64,000 nt of DNA, from the NCBI RefSeq assembly GCF_003590775.1, contig NZ_QYUM01000004.1, positions 248,001-312,000 of the forward strand, in the 5' to 3' direction. Positions 25,225 to 35,362 of the stretch are shown piece after piece. The stretch's first letter is position 1. The number at the start of each line of letters is the position of its first letter. The DNA is from Sphingomonas cavernae (GTDB lineage: Bacteria; Pseudomonadota; Alphaproteobacteria; Sphingomonadales; Sphingomonadaceae). The translations under genes were made by a program, and so were the position numbers. The notes beneath the pieces are model-generated. The model ran no database searches and had not been told where the DNA came from. It was given only the letters and a program-made list of their open reading frames with translations.

Positions 25225-26325
25225 CTATTCCGCAGCAACCGGCGTCTGCTTGCGCCGCGCGGTGCGCTGCTGCCCGCGTGACGACCAGAAGGTGAAGACC
25301 GCGAAACTACCGAGCATCGCCAGCGTCAAGCCGGACAAGGTCATCACCAGCCGGTAAAGCAGGCCACCCACTTTTGCCGCGTGCACGGGATAAGCGAGAT
25401 TGAAGATCCGCGAACCGAGCGGCAACGCGAGCCCGTCACGCGTGTCGACCACATGCCCGTCGGCCGGATCGAACCACACATAGGTACGGCCATTGGTAAG
25501 CCACTCGTCGGCACGACGCAGACGCATGGATATGAGTTCTCCGGGTTCATCGGGGCGTGCGATGACGCGCGGCTCTGCGTCCGGAAAGCGTGCCTTGGCG
25601 ACCGCAACCAGCCGCACCCAGTCCGGGCCCTTGAGCGCGAGCGCGCCACCCTCCACCTTTGGGGGCGCAAGCGCGGCCTGCATCTCGGCGGGCGAGGAAA
25701 AGGGGCTGAGCACGAAGTTCCGCACCGGTTTCAACACGAGCATCGCGCCAGTCAGCATCGAAAGCAAAAGCAGCGGTGCCACGACGACACCCAGATCGCG
25801 GTGATGTCGTACGATAGGGGGCCGCGACATGCGCTTGGGCCAGACGCGGAACTCGAAAGTCTTGCGCGTGCGCCACCACAGGATGATGCCGGTGACGACG
25901 AAACCGATGCCGATCAACCCGGCAATACCCGCGATCGTCTCGCCTGTGTCGCCCGTCAGCAGGTGATGATGCAGGTCGAACAGCCAGACCTCGGGCCGCT
26001 CCCAGGTCGTATCCCAGCGCGTGACGACATTGCCCGCCTGATCGGCATAGCCGCCCGCCCCCTTGCCAAAATTGAGCTGATGCAGCCCGCGGCCATCGGT
26101 CGCGAGCACGATCGAGCGCGGGCCATCGGGGGCATCGAACAATCGCGCCGCAGCGCCGCCGATCGCCGCCGCATCACCGCGATAGGCGTCGGCCGCGTGC
26201 GGCACCACCGCGCGCAGGAACGCGTCCTTGTGGACAAGCATCGCGCCGCTCAACCCGAGCACCGCCAGCAGCAGACCAATCAGCCCGCCGGTCCAGCGAT
26301 GGATCAGGTCAAGCGCGCGCATCAT
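25225..26325 (-). CDS. PepSY-associated membrane protein
   Basis: The 366-residue protein has the PepSY_TM arrangement: a first helix near residues 13-32 (GGLIGLLLAVLGLSGAMLV), a periplasmic PepSY segment, helices near 130-150 and 190-210 with conserved histidines (DLHHHLLTG, PPIVRHHRDLGVV), and a C-terminal helix near 320-345. Such proteins are linked to iron-siderophore uptake and may reduce the ferric complex. Its start codon overlaps the stop of the TonB receptor gene (TGATG), so the two are coupled. Confidence 0.88.
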   Translation of the reverse strand: MMRALDLIHRWTGGLIGLLLAVLGLSGAMLVHKDAFLRAVVPHAADAYRGDAAAIGGAAARLFDAPDGPRSIVLATDGRGLHQLNFGKGAGGYADQAGNVVTRWDTTWERPEVWLFDLHHHLLTGDTGETIAGIAGLIGIGFVVTGIILWWRTRKTFEFRVWPKRMSRPPIVRHHRDLGVVVAPLLLLSMLTGAMLVLKPVRNFVLSPFSSPAEMQAALAPPKVEGGALALKGPDWVRLVAVAKARFPDAEPRVIARPDEPGELISMRLRRADEWLTNGRTYVWFDPADGHVVDTRDGLALPLGSRIFNLAYPVHAAKVGGLLYRLVMTLSGLTLAMLGSFAVFTFWSSRGQQRTARRKQTPVAAE

Positions 26326-28529
26326 CAGAAGCGATAATCCCAGCCCAGGGTGAAGGTACGACCGCGGCCCGCGAAATAAAGCAGGTTATCGCCCGCGCGC
26401 GTGGTGTCGCTGTTGTAGGTGATATACTGCTCGTTCAAGAGATTTTGCACGCTGAGCGAAATCCCGCCAAACCGCGTCGCATAACGGACCGATGCATCCA
26501 CGACGGTATAGCCGTCAAACGCATTCTCCTTCTGGTTGGCGATCTGCGCCGGCGTCATCGGATCATTGGCGAACAGATCGAAGCGCCGCGACAGGTAGAA
26601 ATTGCCCTGCACTCGAGCGGTAAGCGGACCGCTGCGATAATTGGCTGCGAGGTTGAAGCGGTCAGGCGATATGTTCGCGCCGTCCAGGTCGATGTCGACC
26701 TTGCCGTCCTGGTTGCTGTCTGTGCGCCCTGTCAGATGCGCGTAGCCCGCCGAAACATCGAGACCGGGGATCGGCATCTGGACAGCAAGATTGAGTTCAA
26801 GCCCTTCGATCTCGATGCGCTGACGCAGCACGTTGAACACGCCGTTCTGCAGCACGAGCAGGCTGCCCTTCTTGCTCGATGACCAGAAATAGGCCGCGCT
26901 GGCGTTGAGCGGGCCGCGTTTCAGCTCGACGCCGATCTCCCGGTTGTTCGAAACAACGGGCTCGAGGTCGATGTAATCGTCGACATCCACATTGGGTTGC
27001 CCGATGCCCCGCAGGATGCGGCCGACATCGGCGATCGTGTAGCCTTCGGCATAGGAGGCATACGCGCGCACACCCTCGATGGGCTCGATCACGACGCCGC
27101 CGTTGAGCAACGCATCCTGGAAGGAACGTGAACCGCCCGAGACCGCGACACCGCCAAAAGCACCCGTCGTTGCAAGCGTCGTGGAGGCAAGCGTGTGGAA
27201 GTCGTCGACCTTGAGTTTGTCATTCTCCCAGCGCACACCGCCCGCCAGGTGCACCTTGTCGTCGAGGAGCGCGAGGTTGAGCTGGCCGAACGGTGCGAGC
27301 GTCACGAACTCGGTGGGCGGCACCCATGCGCGCCCGGTCTGGATCAGGGCTTGCTCGGTCTTGTCCACCATAGCGTCGAAGCCGATCGTGCCTGTCAGCC
27401 CTTCGATGATCGCGCGCTCATAGCTGATCTTGCCGCCGATCTTGCGCGACTTGTTCGCCGACTGGTCGAACAATGTTCCGTTGGGCGCGATCGTCGGATC
27501 CTGGAACGTATCGTTGCGACGTGGCACCGGGCCGCCGAACACATCGTTCGTCTTGTTGTAGAAGACCTGCGCGACAAGATGCCCGCCCACGAGATCGTCG
27601 TCGGTCAGCGTCAGCGACACGGAGTCGGCTGTGTTGGACGGCGGCGTGCCCGGCGGCGTGCCGCGCACGCTGCTCGTAGGCAGCCCCGTCGTCCGGTTGC
27701 CGGCCACAACCACATAGTCGCCATCGCCCTCGAGTTCGAAATGATTGGCGATGAGGTCGAGCCGCGCGCTCTCTCCGATTTGCCAACCGAAACGGCCAAA
27801 CACCGACCAGCTCTTCGAATCCTGCACCTCACCCTGCGTGCCGTCGACGCCGAGCCGGCGCCCATCACCATCGTAAAAGGCGCCCCGCGCCTCATAGGTA
27901 GCGCCCACGGTCGCGTCGAAGGCGCCGCCACGCCAACTGACAAACCCGCCGATCTTGCCGCCAAGTCCATCATCCGAAAAATCATTGTCGGCGGTGCCCT
28001 GCAGTAGCACGCGGCCGCTGATCCCGTCCTTGCTCGGTGGTCCCACCGTCACCTGGTTGACGACGCCACCCGTCGCGCCAATGCCCTGCAGCGCGTTGGA
28101 GCCGTAGATCAGTTCGACACGGTCGATGAAGAAGGGATCGATCGTATAGCCGTCGCGCGAACCGTCACGGATCGGCGTCGATTGGGGAACGCCGTTGATT
28201 GCATAGAGCGGTGAGCGACCGCGCAGCGTTTCGCCCGACCCCGACAGCTTCTGCCGCGTCGGTGAGAAGGAAGGCGACAGGTTCGAAACCGCATCGACCA
28301 CCGAGCCGGCGATCGACACCTGCTGCGCGAGGCTTTCCGCGTCGATCACGTCGACGGTCAAGGGAAGCGCGCTCGCGGGCAGCACCGTACGTGCCGCAGT
28401 GACGACGATCGCGTCCGCCGGAACGCCATCGACGTTTGCGGGAGCATTCTCAGCCTGCGCGAGAAGCGGCGCAGGCACCGATATGGCCACGAAACCGGAA
28501 AGCAAGGTCGAAACAACAGAAAGACGCAC
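26325..28529 (-). CDS. TonB-dependent receptor, probable iron-siderophore
   Basis: The 734-residue outer-membrane receptor has a signal peptide (SGFVAISVPAPLLAQA), a TonB-box-like DAIVVTAAR near residue 40, a plug (SGSGETLRGRSPLYAINGVPQ, VELIYGSNALQGIGATGGVVN) and a barrel ending in TLGWDYRF. The coupled PepSY protein downstream supports a ferric-siderophore role. The start is a GTG with GGGGG upstream. Upstream lies a 115-bp gap with no obvious Fur box that I could identify. Confidence 0.9.
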   Translation of the reverse strand: MRLSVVSTLLSGFVAISVPAPLLAQAENAPANVDGVPADAIVVTAARTVLPASALPLTVDVIDAESLAQQVSIAGSVVDAVSNLSPSFSPTRQKLSGSGETLRGRSPLYAINGVPQSTPIRDGSRDGYTIDPFFIDRVELIYGSNALQGIGATGGVVNQVTVGPPSKDGISGRVLLQGTADNDFSDDGLGGKIGGFVSWRGGAFDATVGATYEARGAFYDGDGRRLGVDGTQGEVQDSKSWSVFGRFGWQIGESARLDLIANHFELEGDGDYVVVAGNRTTGLPTSSVRGTPPGTPPSNTADSVSLTLTDDDLVGGHLVAQVFYNKTNDVFGGPVPRRNDTFQDPTIAPNGTLFDQSANKSRKIGGKISYERAIIEGLTGTIGFDAMVDKTEQALIQTGRAWVPPTEFVTLAPFGQLNLALLDDKVHLAGGVRWENDKLKVDDFHTLASTTLATTGAFGGVAVSGGSRSFQDALLNGGVVIEPIEGVRAYASYAEGYTIADVGRILRGIGQPNVDVDDYIDLEPVVSNNREIGVELKRGPLNASAAYFWSSSKKGSLLVLQNGVFNVLRQRIEIEGLELNLAVQMPIPGLDVSAGYAHLTGRTDSNQDGKVDIDLDGANISPDRFNLAANYRSGPLTARVQGNFYLSRRFDLFANDPMTPAQIANQKENAFDGYTVVDASVRYATRFGGISLSVQNLLNEQYITYNSDTTRAGDNLLYFAGRGRTFTLGWDYRF

Positions 28530-28644
28530 GGGACCCCCAAATTCAGACTGGAATAGGGGTGCCCTTAATGAACACGCGAATGACTATCAATAGCGAAGGC
28601 CGATGCGAAGCGGATGGCCGCTATGCCGGCCAGGCGCGCGCCGC

Positions 28645-29193
28645 CTATTTGCTTAGCTTGTCGATCTTGTCCTGAAGGCTGGCGAGCTGCTTTTTGAGCA
28701 CCTCTATTTCGTCGTCCTTGCTCTCGGCTTCGGCAGGCTTGGGGGCCGCGCCCGGTTTGAACGCGCTGGTCGCCGCTTCGAACATGGCCATGTTGCGCTT
28801 CGCCATCTCGGCGAAGGGCCCGTGCGAAAACGCGCCCTCGACCGCACTGCGGAACTGTTCCTGGTTGCGACGGAAGCTTTCCATCGACGCTTCGAGATAC
28901 CCGGGCACGACGGCCTGCATCGAATCGCCGTACATCGAGATCAACTGGCGCAGGAAGTTGACGGGCAGCATCGTCTGGCCCCGCGATTCCTCTTCCATGA
29001 TGATCTGGGTCAGCACATTGTGCGTGATGTCTTCCTCGGTCTTGGCGTCGAGCACCTTGAACTCGCGTCCCTCGCGCGTCATCTGGGCCAGGTGGTCGAG
29101 CGTGATGTAGCTTGAGGTATCGGTGTTGTAGAGGCGCCGGTTCGCATATTTCTTGATGATGACCGTGCCGTCCCCTGACGAAGATTTCTTCAT
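28645..29193 (-). CDS. phaR: Polyhydroxyalkanoate synthesis repressor PhaR
   Basis: The 182-residue protein has the PHB/PHA accumulation regulator DNA-binding domain at residues about 10-70 (VIIKKYANRRLYNTDTSSYITLDHLAQM) and the PHB_acc domain after it (GQTMLPVNFLRQLISMYGDSMQAVVPGYLEASMESF). A coiled coil closes the C-terminus. PhaR represses phasin and synthesis genes and is released by binding PHA granules. The ATG at 29193 is chosen because the family begins at about this point. It is divergent from a PhaC-like gene 25 bp away. Confidence 0.92.
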   Translation of the reverse strand: MKKSSSGDGTVIIKKYANRRLYNTDTSSYITLDHLAQMTREGREFKVLDAKTEEDITHNVLTQIIMEEESRGQTMLPVNFLRQLISMYGDSMQAVVPGYLEASMESFRRNQEQFRSAVEGAFSHGPFAEMAKRNMAMFEAATSAFKPGAAPKPAEAESKDDEIEVLKKQLASLQDKIDKLSK

Positions 29194-29218
29194 GATAGAG
29201 AATACCCCGCAAAAGAAT

Positions 29219-30283
29219 ATGACCGACACTGCACCATTTGATGCCGCACCGCAACACGGCCCCCGTCCGCTCCCGCTGTTTCTGGATTTGCTGCACAGCG
29301 AAACCGCAGCATCGCCCGAGCGCATGACCATGGCACTTGCGGGACTGCGCGCCTATCAGGACGCCGCACGGCAGGCACGTCCCGCGCCAATGCCCGTGCT
29401 GGCAAGCGCGGGCCGCGCGTGCCTTCGCGACTATGGCGGTGACGGCCGGCCGGTCATTTTCGTGCCCTCGCTCATCAACCCGCCCTTCATTCTCGATCTG
29501 ACCGAAACCAATTCGATGCTGCGCTGGATGCGCAACCAGGGAGTCCGGCCGCTGCTGCTCGACTGGGGCGAGCCGCTTGACGAGGAGCGCGATCTCGACA
29601 TCGCCGGACATATCGAACGCTTTCTGCTGCCGCTGATCGACGCGGTCGGCGAACGCCCCGCGCTTGCCGGCTATTGCCTTGGGGGGACGATGGCGATCGC
29701 CGCCGCAGCGCTGCGCCCCGTCACCGGGCTGGCGCTGATTGCGGCCCCATGGAACTTCAATGGCTTTCCGTCGGCAGCCCGCGCCGACATGCTCGCGCTC
29801 TGGGCCACGGCCAGGCCGGGCTGCGAAGCAATCGGGTATCTGCCGATGGAGGTGCTCCAGACGGCCTTCTGGCGGCTCGACCCTGCGCGCACGATCGCCA
29901 AATATGAGGCATTCGCCGCGCTCGATTCCGCGAGCGATGCTGCGGGCAATTTCGTCGCGCTCGAGGACTGGGCCAATGGCGGCGCTCCGCTCACCTTCGG
30001 CGCGGGACGAGAGGCGTTCGAGGCGTTTTTCGGAAGCGACACGCCCGGTCAGGGCGCATGGTTGGTGGGAGGCAAACAGATTTTGCCCGAGACGATCACC
30101 TGTCCCGTGCTCGACATCGTCTCGCTGAGGGACAAGATCGTTCCGGCGGCGACAGCTACCGGACTTGCCGATCGCATCGAGCTGGACGCCGGGCATGTTG
30201 GCATGGTCATTGGCCGCAGCGCACAACAAACGCTCTGGCAGCCTCTGGCCCGTTGGCTTTCGCAATTGCAGCACGAGTGGTAG
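29219..30283 (+). CDS. PhaC-like alpha/beta hydrolase
   Basis: The 354-residue protein has a lipase-like box with cysteine as nucleophile (GYCLGG, near residue 160), a catalytic Asp region (VSLRDKIVP) and a His in [10 protein letters not shown]. Cysteine in that box marks PHA synthases rather than ordinary hydrolases. It is far shorter than class I PhaC (about 570 residues) and near the length of class III PhaC, but no phaE is nearby. The role may be PHA polymerisation, depolymerisation or a related acyl transfer. It sits between phaR and a thiolase gene, which supports a PHA role. Confidence 0.8.
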   Translation: MTDTAPFDAAPQHGPRPLPLFLDLLHSETAASPERMTMALAGLRAYQDAARQARPAPMPVLASAGRACLRDYGGDGRPVIFVPSLINPPFILDLTETNSMLRWMRNQGVRPLLLDWGEPLDEERDLDIAGHIERFLLPLIDAVGERPALAGYCLGGTMAIAAAALRPVTGLALIAAPWNFNGFPSAARADMLALWATARPGCEAIGYLPMEVLQTAFWRLDPARTIAKYEAFAALDSASDAAGNFVALEDWANGGAPLTFGAGREAFEAFFGSDTPGQGAWLVGGKQILPETITCPVLDIVSLRDKIVPAATATGLADRIELDAGHVGMVIGRSAQQTLWQPLARWLSQLQHEW

Positions 30284-30320
30284 AGAGCGCGCGCACCGAT
30301 TTTTCAGCCGGAGTCGCCCC

Positions 30321-31493
30321 ATGTCCGATATCGTCATCACCGCCGCCAAGCGCACACCCGTTGGCAGCTTTCTCGGCGCTTTCGGATCGACACCCGCGCA
30401 TGAACTTGGCCGCATCGCGATCGAGGCGGCGCTTGCACAAGCGGGCGTTGCGGGGGAGGAAGTGTCCGAGGTCATCCTTGGCCAGGTGCTGACCGCCGCA
30501 CAGGGGCAGAACCCCGCACGCCAGGCGTCGATGGCCGCGGGCATTCCCAAGGAAGTGCCCGCCTGGGGCGTCAACCAGGTCTGCGGATCGGGATTGCGCG
30601 CGGTGGCGCTCGCAGCGCAGGCGATCGCCACCGGGGACGCCGCCATTGTCGTGGCTGGCGGTCAGGAAAGCATGTCGCTCAGCCCGCACGCGCAGATGAT
30701 GCGCAGCGGCACGAAGATGGGCACGCTCGAACTGGTCGACACGATGATCAAGGACGGCCTGACCGACGTCTTCAACGGCTACCATATGGGCATCACTGCC
30801 GAGAATCTCGCCGAGCAATACCAGGTTACGCGCGAGGATCAGGATGGCTTCGCGGTCCGCTCGCAAAATCTGGCGGAAGCCGCGCGCGCCGCAGGGCGTT
30901 TTGTCGACGAGATCATTCCCGTCACGATCAAGGGACGCAAGGGCGACACGATCGTCGACCAGGACGAATATATCCGGACGGGCGTAACGCTCGACAGCAT
31001 CGCCGGCGTCCGCCCCGCCTTCAAAAAGGATGGCACCGTCACCGCCGCAAACGCCAGCGGCCTCAACGACGGCGCCGCGGCGCTCGTCGTGATGTCCGCG
31101 GATGAAGCCGCGCGCCGCGGCGCGCCCGTGCTTGCGCGCATCGCCAGTTGGGCGTCGGCGGGGGTGGATCCCTCGATCATGGGCATCGGCCCGGTACCCG
31201 CCACACGCCGCGCACTCGAAAAGGCGGGCTGGAGCGTCGGCGATCTCGACCTGATCGAAGCCAATGAGGCTTTTGCGGCACAGGCACTATGCGTCGGCCG
31301 CGAGCTGGGCTTCGATCCGGACAAGGTCAACGTCAATGGCGGGGCGATCGCGATCGGTCATCCCATCGGTGCCTCGGGCGCGCGCGTGCTCACCACCCTG
31401 CTCTATGAGATGCAGCGTCGCGGCGCCCGAAAGGGGCTTGCCACACTGTGCATCGGCGGTGGCATGGGCATCGCGATGTGCGTCGAGCGCTGA
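30321..31493 (+). CDS. phaA: Acetyl-CoA acetyltransferase (beta-ketothiolase)
   Basis: The 390-residue thiolase condenses two acetyl-CoA to acetoacetyl-CoA, the first step of PHB synthesis, or works in reverse. The acyl-accepting cysteine is C88 in NQVCGSG, the histidine is in [12 protein letters not shown], and the second cysteine is in LCIGGGMG near the C-terminus. The ATG at 30321 follows GGAGTCGCCCC. It lies 37 bp after the PhaC-like gene and is likely co-transcribed. The symbol is by context; atoB is the alternative. Confidence 0.9.
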   Translation: MSDIVITAAKRTPVGSFLGAFGSTPAHELGRIAIEAALAQAGVAGEEVSEVILGQVLTAAQGQNPARQASMAAGIPKEVPAWGVNQVCGSGLRAVALAAQAIATGDAAIVVAGGQESMSLSPHAQMMRSGTKMGTLELVDTMIKDGLTDVFNGYHMGITAENLAEQYQVTREDQDGFAVRSQNLAEAARAAGRFVDEIIPVTIKGRKGDTIVDQDEYIRTGVTLDSIAGVRPAFKKDGTVTAANASGLNDGAAALVVMSADEAARRGAPVLARIASWASAGVDPSIMGIGPVPATRRALEKAGWSVGDLDLIEANEAFAAQALCVGRELGFDPDKVNVNGGAIAIGHPIGASGARVLTTLLYEMQRRGARKGLATLCIGGGMGIAMCVER

Positions 31494-31876
31494 GGGCGCA
31501 ACACTTTCTAACAATGTAGTGATTCGCTTGGGCGGACGCACGCGACCGTCCCTAGCAAGACCATGCGTACGAACTCTGGCTTCATCGCGCGACCCGCAAA
31601 TCCCGGCTCGCCCCCGATCGCTAATTTTGCAATAATATTACAGCGACCCCAATCAGACCGAAATAATTTCGTATGCGAAGTGCACAGCCCGCATCATATG
31701 TGCGACCGCATGTATCTGATGTGTGAAATCCATCTTTCCGATGATGTTGCAAAAATGCACCACAGGCGGACGAAAGTTGCCTGAACGCCTCATGAATATT
31801 GCTCTCGGGTGCACGTTCGTGGTCCATCTCGCCCCAAGCGACCCTCAGTTGGCCGCCTATCTGGGAGATAATTAAG
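31494..31876. other. 383-bp leader before a large TonB receptor gene
   Basis: This stretch holds no convincing gene. Its middle (31620-31760) is AT-richer than its surroundings and probably carries the promoter of the receptor gene. An in-frame extension of the receptor from 31799 has no ribosome site. No terminator hairpin, riboswitch or known operator was recognised. Confidence 0.5.
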
Positions 31877-34800
31877 ATGAAATCACGGCACTTGTTTGCC
31901 AGCACAGCGGCGTTTGGCCTCGCCATCGCGCTGGCCCAACCCGCTTTTGCACAGGACCAGGCAACGCCCGATCAGGCGGCGGACACCGCAGCCGCTGAAG
32001 AAGCACCCGTCGACGCCATCGTCGTCACCGGCTCGCGCATTAAGCGCCCTGATCTCGAATCGACCGTTCCGATCACCGCGATCTCGGGCGATCAATTGCT
32101 GGCGTCGGGCGATTCCAACATCGCCGAGGTGCTGAACGAGCTGCCGCAAATGCGCAGCACCTTCGCGCAGCAGAACCCGGGCCTTGGCATCGGCATCGCC
32201 GGCCTTAACCTCCTCGACCTTCGTGGCCTCGGCACCTCGCGCACGCTCGTGCTGGTCAATGGCCGCCGCCACGTCGCCGCGGACATTCTGAACAACGCTG
32301 TTTCGCCCGACATCAACTCGATCCCGAACGACCTGATCGAGCGCGTCGATATCGTTACCGGCGGCCAGTCGGCCATCTATGGTTCGGACGCTATCGCCGG
32401 CGTCGTGAACTTCGTGCTGAAGCGCGAATTTGACGGCTTCCAGATCCGCGGCCAGGCCAGCGTCTCGGACAAGGGCTTCGGCGGCAACCAATATGTCTCG
32501 GCGATGTACGGCAAGAACTTCGCCGACGGCCGCGGCAACATCACGCTGCACGGTGAATATTCCAACCAGGAGCGCGTGTTCGGTTCGGAGCTTCCGTGGC
32601 TCCGCTCGGTCGATCAGTTCGGCGTGGTCGATGTCGATCCGGCCGGCCTGCCCAATGGCAGCGACGGCTTCCCCGATTCGATCTTCCTTCGCGACAACCG
32701 CAGCGCATCGATCAACCGCTTCGGCCTGGTTCCGATCACCCAGCCGCCGGGTGCCGGCGCGCGGTGCGGCATCGGCGCGGGCCAGAGCAATGGCGCGACC
32801 TCCCCGGTCGGCGCGGCGGCGAACGGCTCGGGCAACGGCGTGCCGTACAATTGCACCTACCTGTTCCAACCCAACGGCACGTTCGTCCCGCAGACGGGCT
32901 CGCGCTATAACGCGGGCATCATCGGCGGCATCCTGGGCGGGAACGGCCAGACCGGCCGTGAGGGTAAGCTGCTCTCGATCCAGCCGGAGGTGAGGCGCTA
33001 CAATCTCAACCTGCTGGCGCACTATGAGTTCAGCCCGGCCTTTGAACTGTTCGCCGAAGCCAAGTGGAATCGCGTCGATGCCGTCGGCAACAATGCCAGC
33101 CCCACGGGCATCCAGGGTACGTTCGGCCAGTTCGACTTCCGCGAACGCACCCGGATCGACAACCCGTTCCTGACGACGGCGCAGCGCACCGAAATCGCGA
33201 ATCTCATCATCGCGTCTGGGTGCAACACAAGCCTCCAGTTCGCTTGCGCGACCCCCGCTGGCGCTCTCGCTGTGCGAGGTACGAACGCAGGCCAAGGCAC
33301 GAGTGGCCCGCTCAACGCAGCGGATATCGCGGCGATCAACGCCGGCACCTATCGCTTCGTCATCGCCCGCTCGCTTGAAGACGTCGGCATCCGCGACGAG
33401 GTGTTCCAGCGTGATACCTATCGTATCGTCGGCGGCGCGCGCGGCACGTTCAACGACGACTGGAGTTACGAAGTCTCGCTCAACTACGGCAAGTTCAAAC
33501 AGACCGTGGACACCAACGGCTTCGTCGATCGGCAGCGCTTCATGCTCGCCATGGACGCTGGCCGCAATCCGGTAACCGGCCAGATCCAGTGCCGCGCGCA
33601 GTTCGACCCGACCGCGGCGGTCGGATACGATCGGGGCGCCTTCCAGACCGGCACGACCGGTTCGCGCGGAAATGCGCAGCAGCAGGCCAGGCTGGCGGCA
33701 GACATTGCCGCGTGCGTTCCCTACAATCCGTTCGGCGCCAGCGACAACAAGGCTGCGGTGAACTATTTCACCCGCCACGCCCATACCGAGGCGTCGCTCG
33801 AGCAGTTCGTTGCAAGCGCTTTCGTCTCGGGCGATTCCAGCCAGTTGTTCGAGCTGCCCGGCGGTCCGGTCGGCTTCGTGATCGGCGCGGAATATCGGCG
33901 TGAAGACGGTACCTATTTCGACGATCCGTTCCTCCTCGAGGGGAATCCCTCGCTTGCCGTGCCCACCCAGACCAACACCAATGCCGTTGTCATCGGCAAC
34001 TTCGATCCGCGGGCGTTCACGGTGAAGGAGGCCTACGCCGAACTGCGGCTCCCGATCTTGAGCGACACGCCCTTCTTCGAAGAGCTGAGCCTGAGCGGCG
34101 CCGGTCGCATTTCGGACTATAACGGTGCGACGGGCACCGTCTATGCCTACAATGCGGGCATCGACTGGGCCCCGATCCGCGACATCCGGTTCCGCGCCAA
34201 CTACGGCCGGTCGGTTCGTGCTCCGAACCTGTCCGAACTGTTCTTCCCGCCCGTCGCGAACTTCGCGCCCAACTTCGTGGATCCCTGCTCGCCCAACTCG
34301 CTCGCCGGCAACCCGAACCGCCCTGCAAACTGCTTGGCGCAGGTCGGCGGAAACGCGGCGATCCTCGCGGGCATTCCGAACGTCACGCAGTCGCTGGCCG
34401 TGATTTCGGGCAGCAATCCGGACCTGAAGGAGGAAACTTCGGATTCCTGGACCTTCGGCACGGTGATCCAGCCGCGCTTCATTCCGGGTCTTTCCTTGAG
34501 TGTCGATTATTATGACATCAAGGTGAAGAACGTGATCGTCTCGCTGACCGCGCAGCAGATCGCAAACAACTGCGTCGATCAGCCGACGACCGACAACGTG
34601 TTCTGTACCCTGTTCCAGCGTTACCTGGGCTCGGGCCCCGGACCGCTCGGTGAAGTCACGGGTCAGATTGCCGGCAACACGCTGCTTCAGGCGGGCGTCA
34701 ACTTCGCGGCGCGCCAGCGCCGCGGCATCGACGTCAACATGGCCTATCGCACCAACCTGACCGACGACGTGATCCTGAGCACCAACCTGATCTACACGCA

Positions 34801-35278
34801 CAACTTGAAGATCAGCAACTTCGAGAACCCGGCGCTGCCGAAGTTCGAGAACCGGATCCTCAGCGAGCTCGGCGATCCGGAGAACGAGTTCCGTTGGGAC
34901 GTCGATCTGAGCACCGGTCCGGTGACGTTCGGCTATCGCATGCGCTACATCGGCGAGATGTACACGAGCCTCTACGAGAACTTCAACGCGCTCGATTCGG
35001 CCTGCTCGTCCGCGACGACCTGTCCGCCGAACAACCTGGACGTGATTGGCGTCGAGAAGTTCCCGGCGACCTTCTATCACGACCTGCGCCTGGAAGTTGA
35101 TGTCAACAAGACGTTCAAGTTTTATGGCGGCGTCGACAACGTCCTGAACACCCATCCGCCGTTCGGCATGTCGGGTACGGGCACGACCGGAACCGCGGGC
35201 GACCGTGGCACGGGCAATGCGGCGATCTACGACGCGTTCGGCCGGAAGCTCTACGTGGGCTTCAAGGCAAACTTCTGA
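31877..35278 (+). CDS. Large TonB-dependent receptor
   Basis: The 1133-residue receptor has a signal peptide (LFASTAAFGLAIALAQPAFAQ), a TonB box (VDAIVVTGSRI), a plug (SNIAEVLNELPQMRST, RTLVLVNGRRHVAAD, VDIVTGGQSAIYGSDAIAGVVNFVL) and a long barrel ending in LYVGFKANF. This architecture is the Caulobacter/sphingomonad type that typically imports sugars, peptides or other organic nutrients. GGAG lies ahead of the ATG at 31877. A strong terminator follows, and a prolyl-hydroxylase-like gene comes next, a pairing that recurs in sphingomonads (from memory). The substrate is unknown. Confidence 0.92.
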   Translation: MKSRHLFASTAAFGLAIALAQPAFAQDQATPDQAADTAAAEEAPVDAIVVTGSRIKRPDLESTVPITAISGDQLLASGDSNIAEVLNELPQMRSTFAQQNPGLGIGIAGLNLLDLRGLGTSRTLVLVNGRRHVAADILNNAVSPDINSIPNDLIERVDIVTGGQSAIYGSDAIAGVVNFVLKREFDGFQIRGQASVSDKGFGGNQYVSAMYGKNFADGRGNITLHGEYSNQERVFGSELPWLRSVDQFGVVDVDPAGLPNGSDGFPDSIFLRDNRSASINRFGLVPITQPPGAGARCGIGAGQSNGATSPVGAAANGSGNGVPYNCTYLFQPNGTFVPQTGSRYNAGIIGGILGGNGQTGREGKLLSIQPEVRRYNLNLLAHYEFSPAFELFAEAKWNRVDAVGNNASPTGIQGTFGQFDFRERTRIDNPFLTTAQRTEIANLIIASGCNTSLQFACATPAGALAVRGTNAGQGTSGPLNAADIAAINAGTYRFVIARSLEDVGIRDEVFQRDTYRIVGGARGTFNDDWSYEVSLNYGKFKQTVDTNGFVDRQRFMLAMDAGRNPVTGQIQCRAQFDPTAAVGYDRGAFQTGTTGSRGNAQQQARLAADIAACVPYNPFGASDNKAAVNYFTRHAHTEASLEQFVASAFVSGDSSQLFELPGGPVGFVIGAEYRREDGTYFDDPFLLEGNPSLAVPTQTNTNAVVIGNFDPRAFTVKEAYAELRLPILSDTPFFEELSLSGAGRISDYNGATGTVYAYNAGIDWAPIRDIRFRANYGRSVRAPNLSELFFPPVANFAPNFVDPCSPNSLAGNPNRPANCLAQVGGNAAILAGIPNVTQSLAVISGSNPDLKEETSDSWTFGTVIQPRFIPGLSLSVDYYDIKVKNVIVSLTAQQIANNCVDQPTTDNVFCTLFQRYLGSGPGPLGEVTGQIAGNTLLQAGVNFAARQRRGIDVNMAYRTNLTDDVILSTNLIYTHNLKISNFENPALPKFENRILSELGDPENEFRWDVDLSTGPVTFGYRMRYIGEMYTSLYENFNALDSACSSATTCPPNNLDVIGVEKFPATFYHDLRLEVDVNKTFKFYGGVDNVLNTHPPFGMSGTGTTGTAGDRGTGNAAIYDAFGRKLYVGFKANF

Positions 35279-35301
35279 TCGATTTCGATCGCTACTAATG
35301 C

Positions 35302-35335
35302 GAGGACGAGGGGCAACCCTCGTCCTCTTTTTTTT
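35302..35335 (+). terminator. Rho-independent terminator after the large receptor gene
   Basis: GAGGACGAGGG pairs with CCCTCGTCCTC (11-bp stem, GCAA loop) and is followed by eight Ts. It lies 23 bases after the receptor stop and separates it from the oxygenase gene. Confidence 0.95.
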
Positions 35336-35362
35336 GCGTCGGTTTTTCGATAGGCCCGTTGC

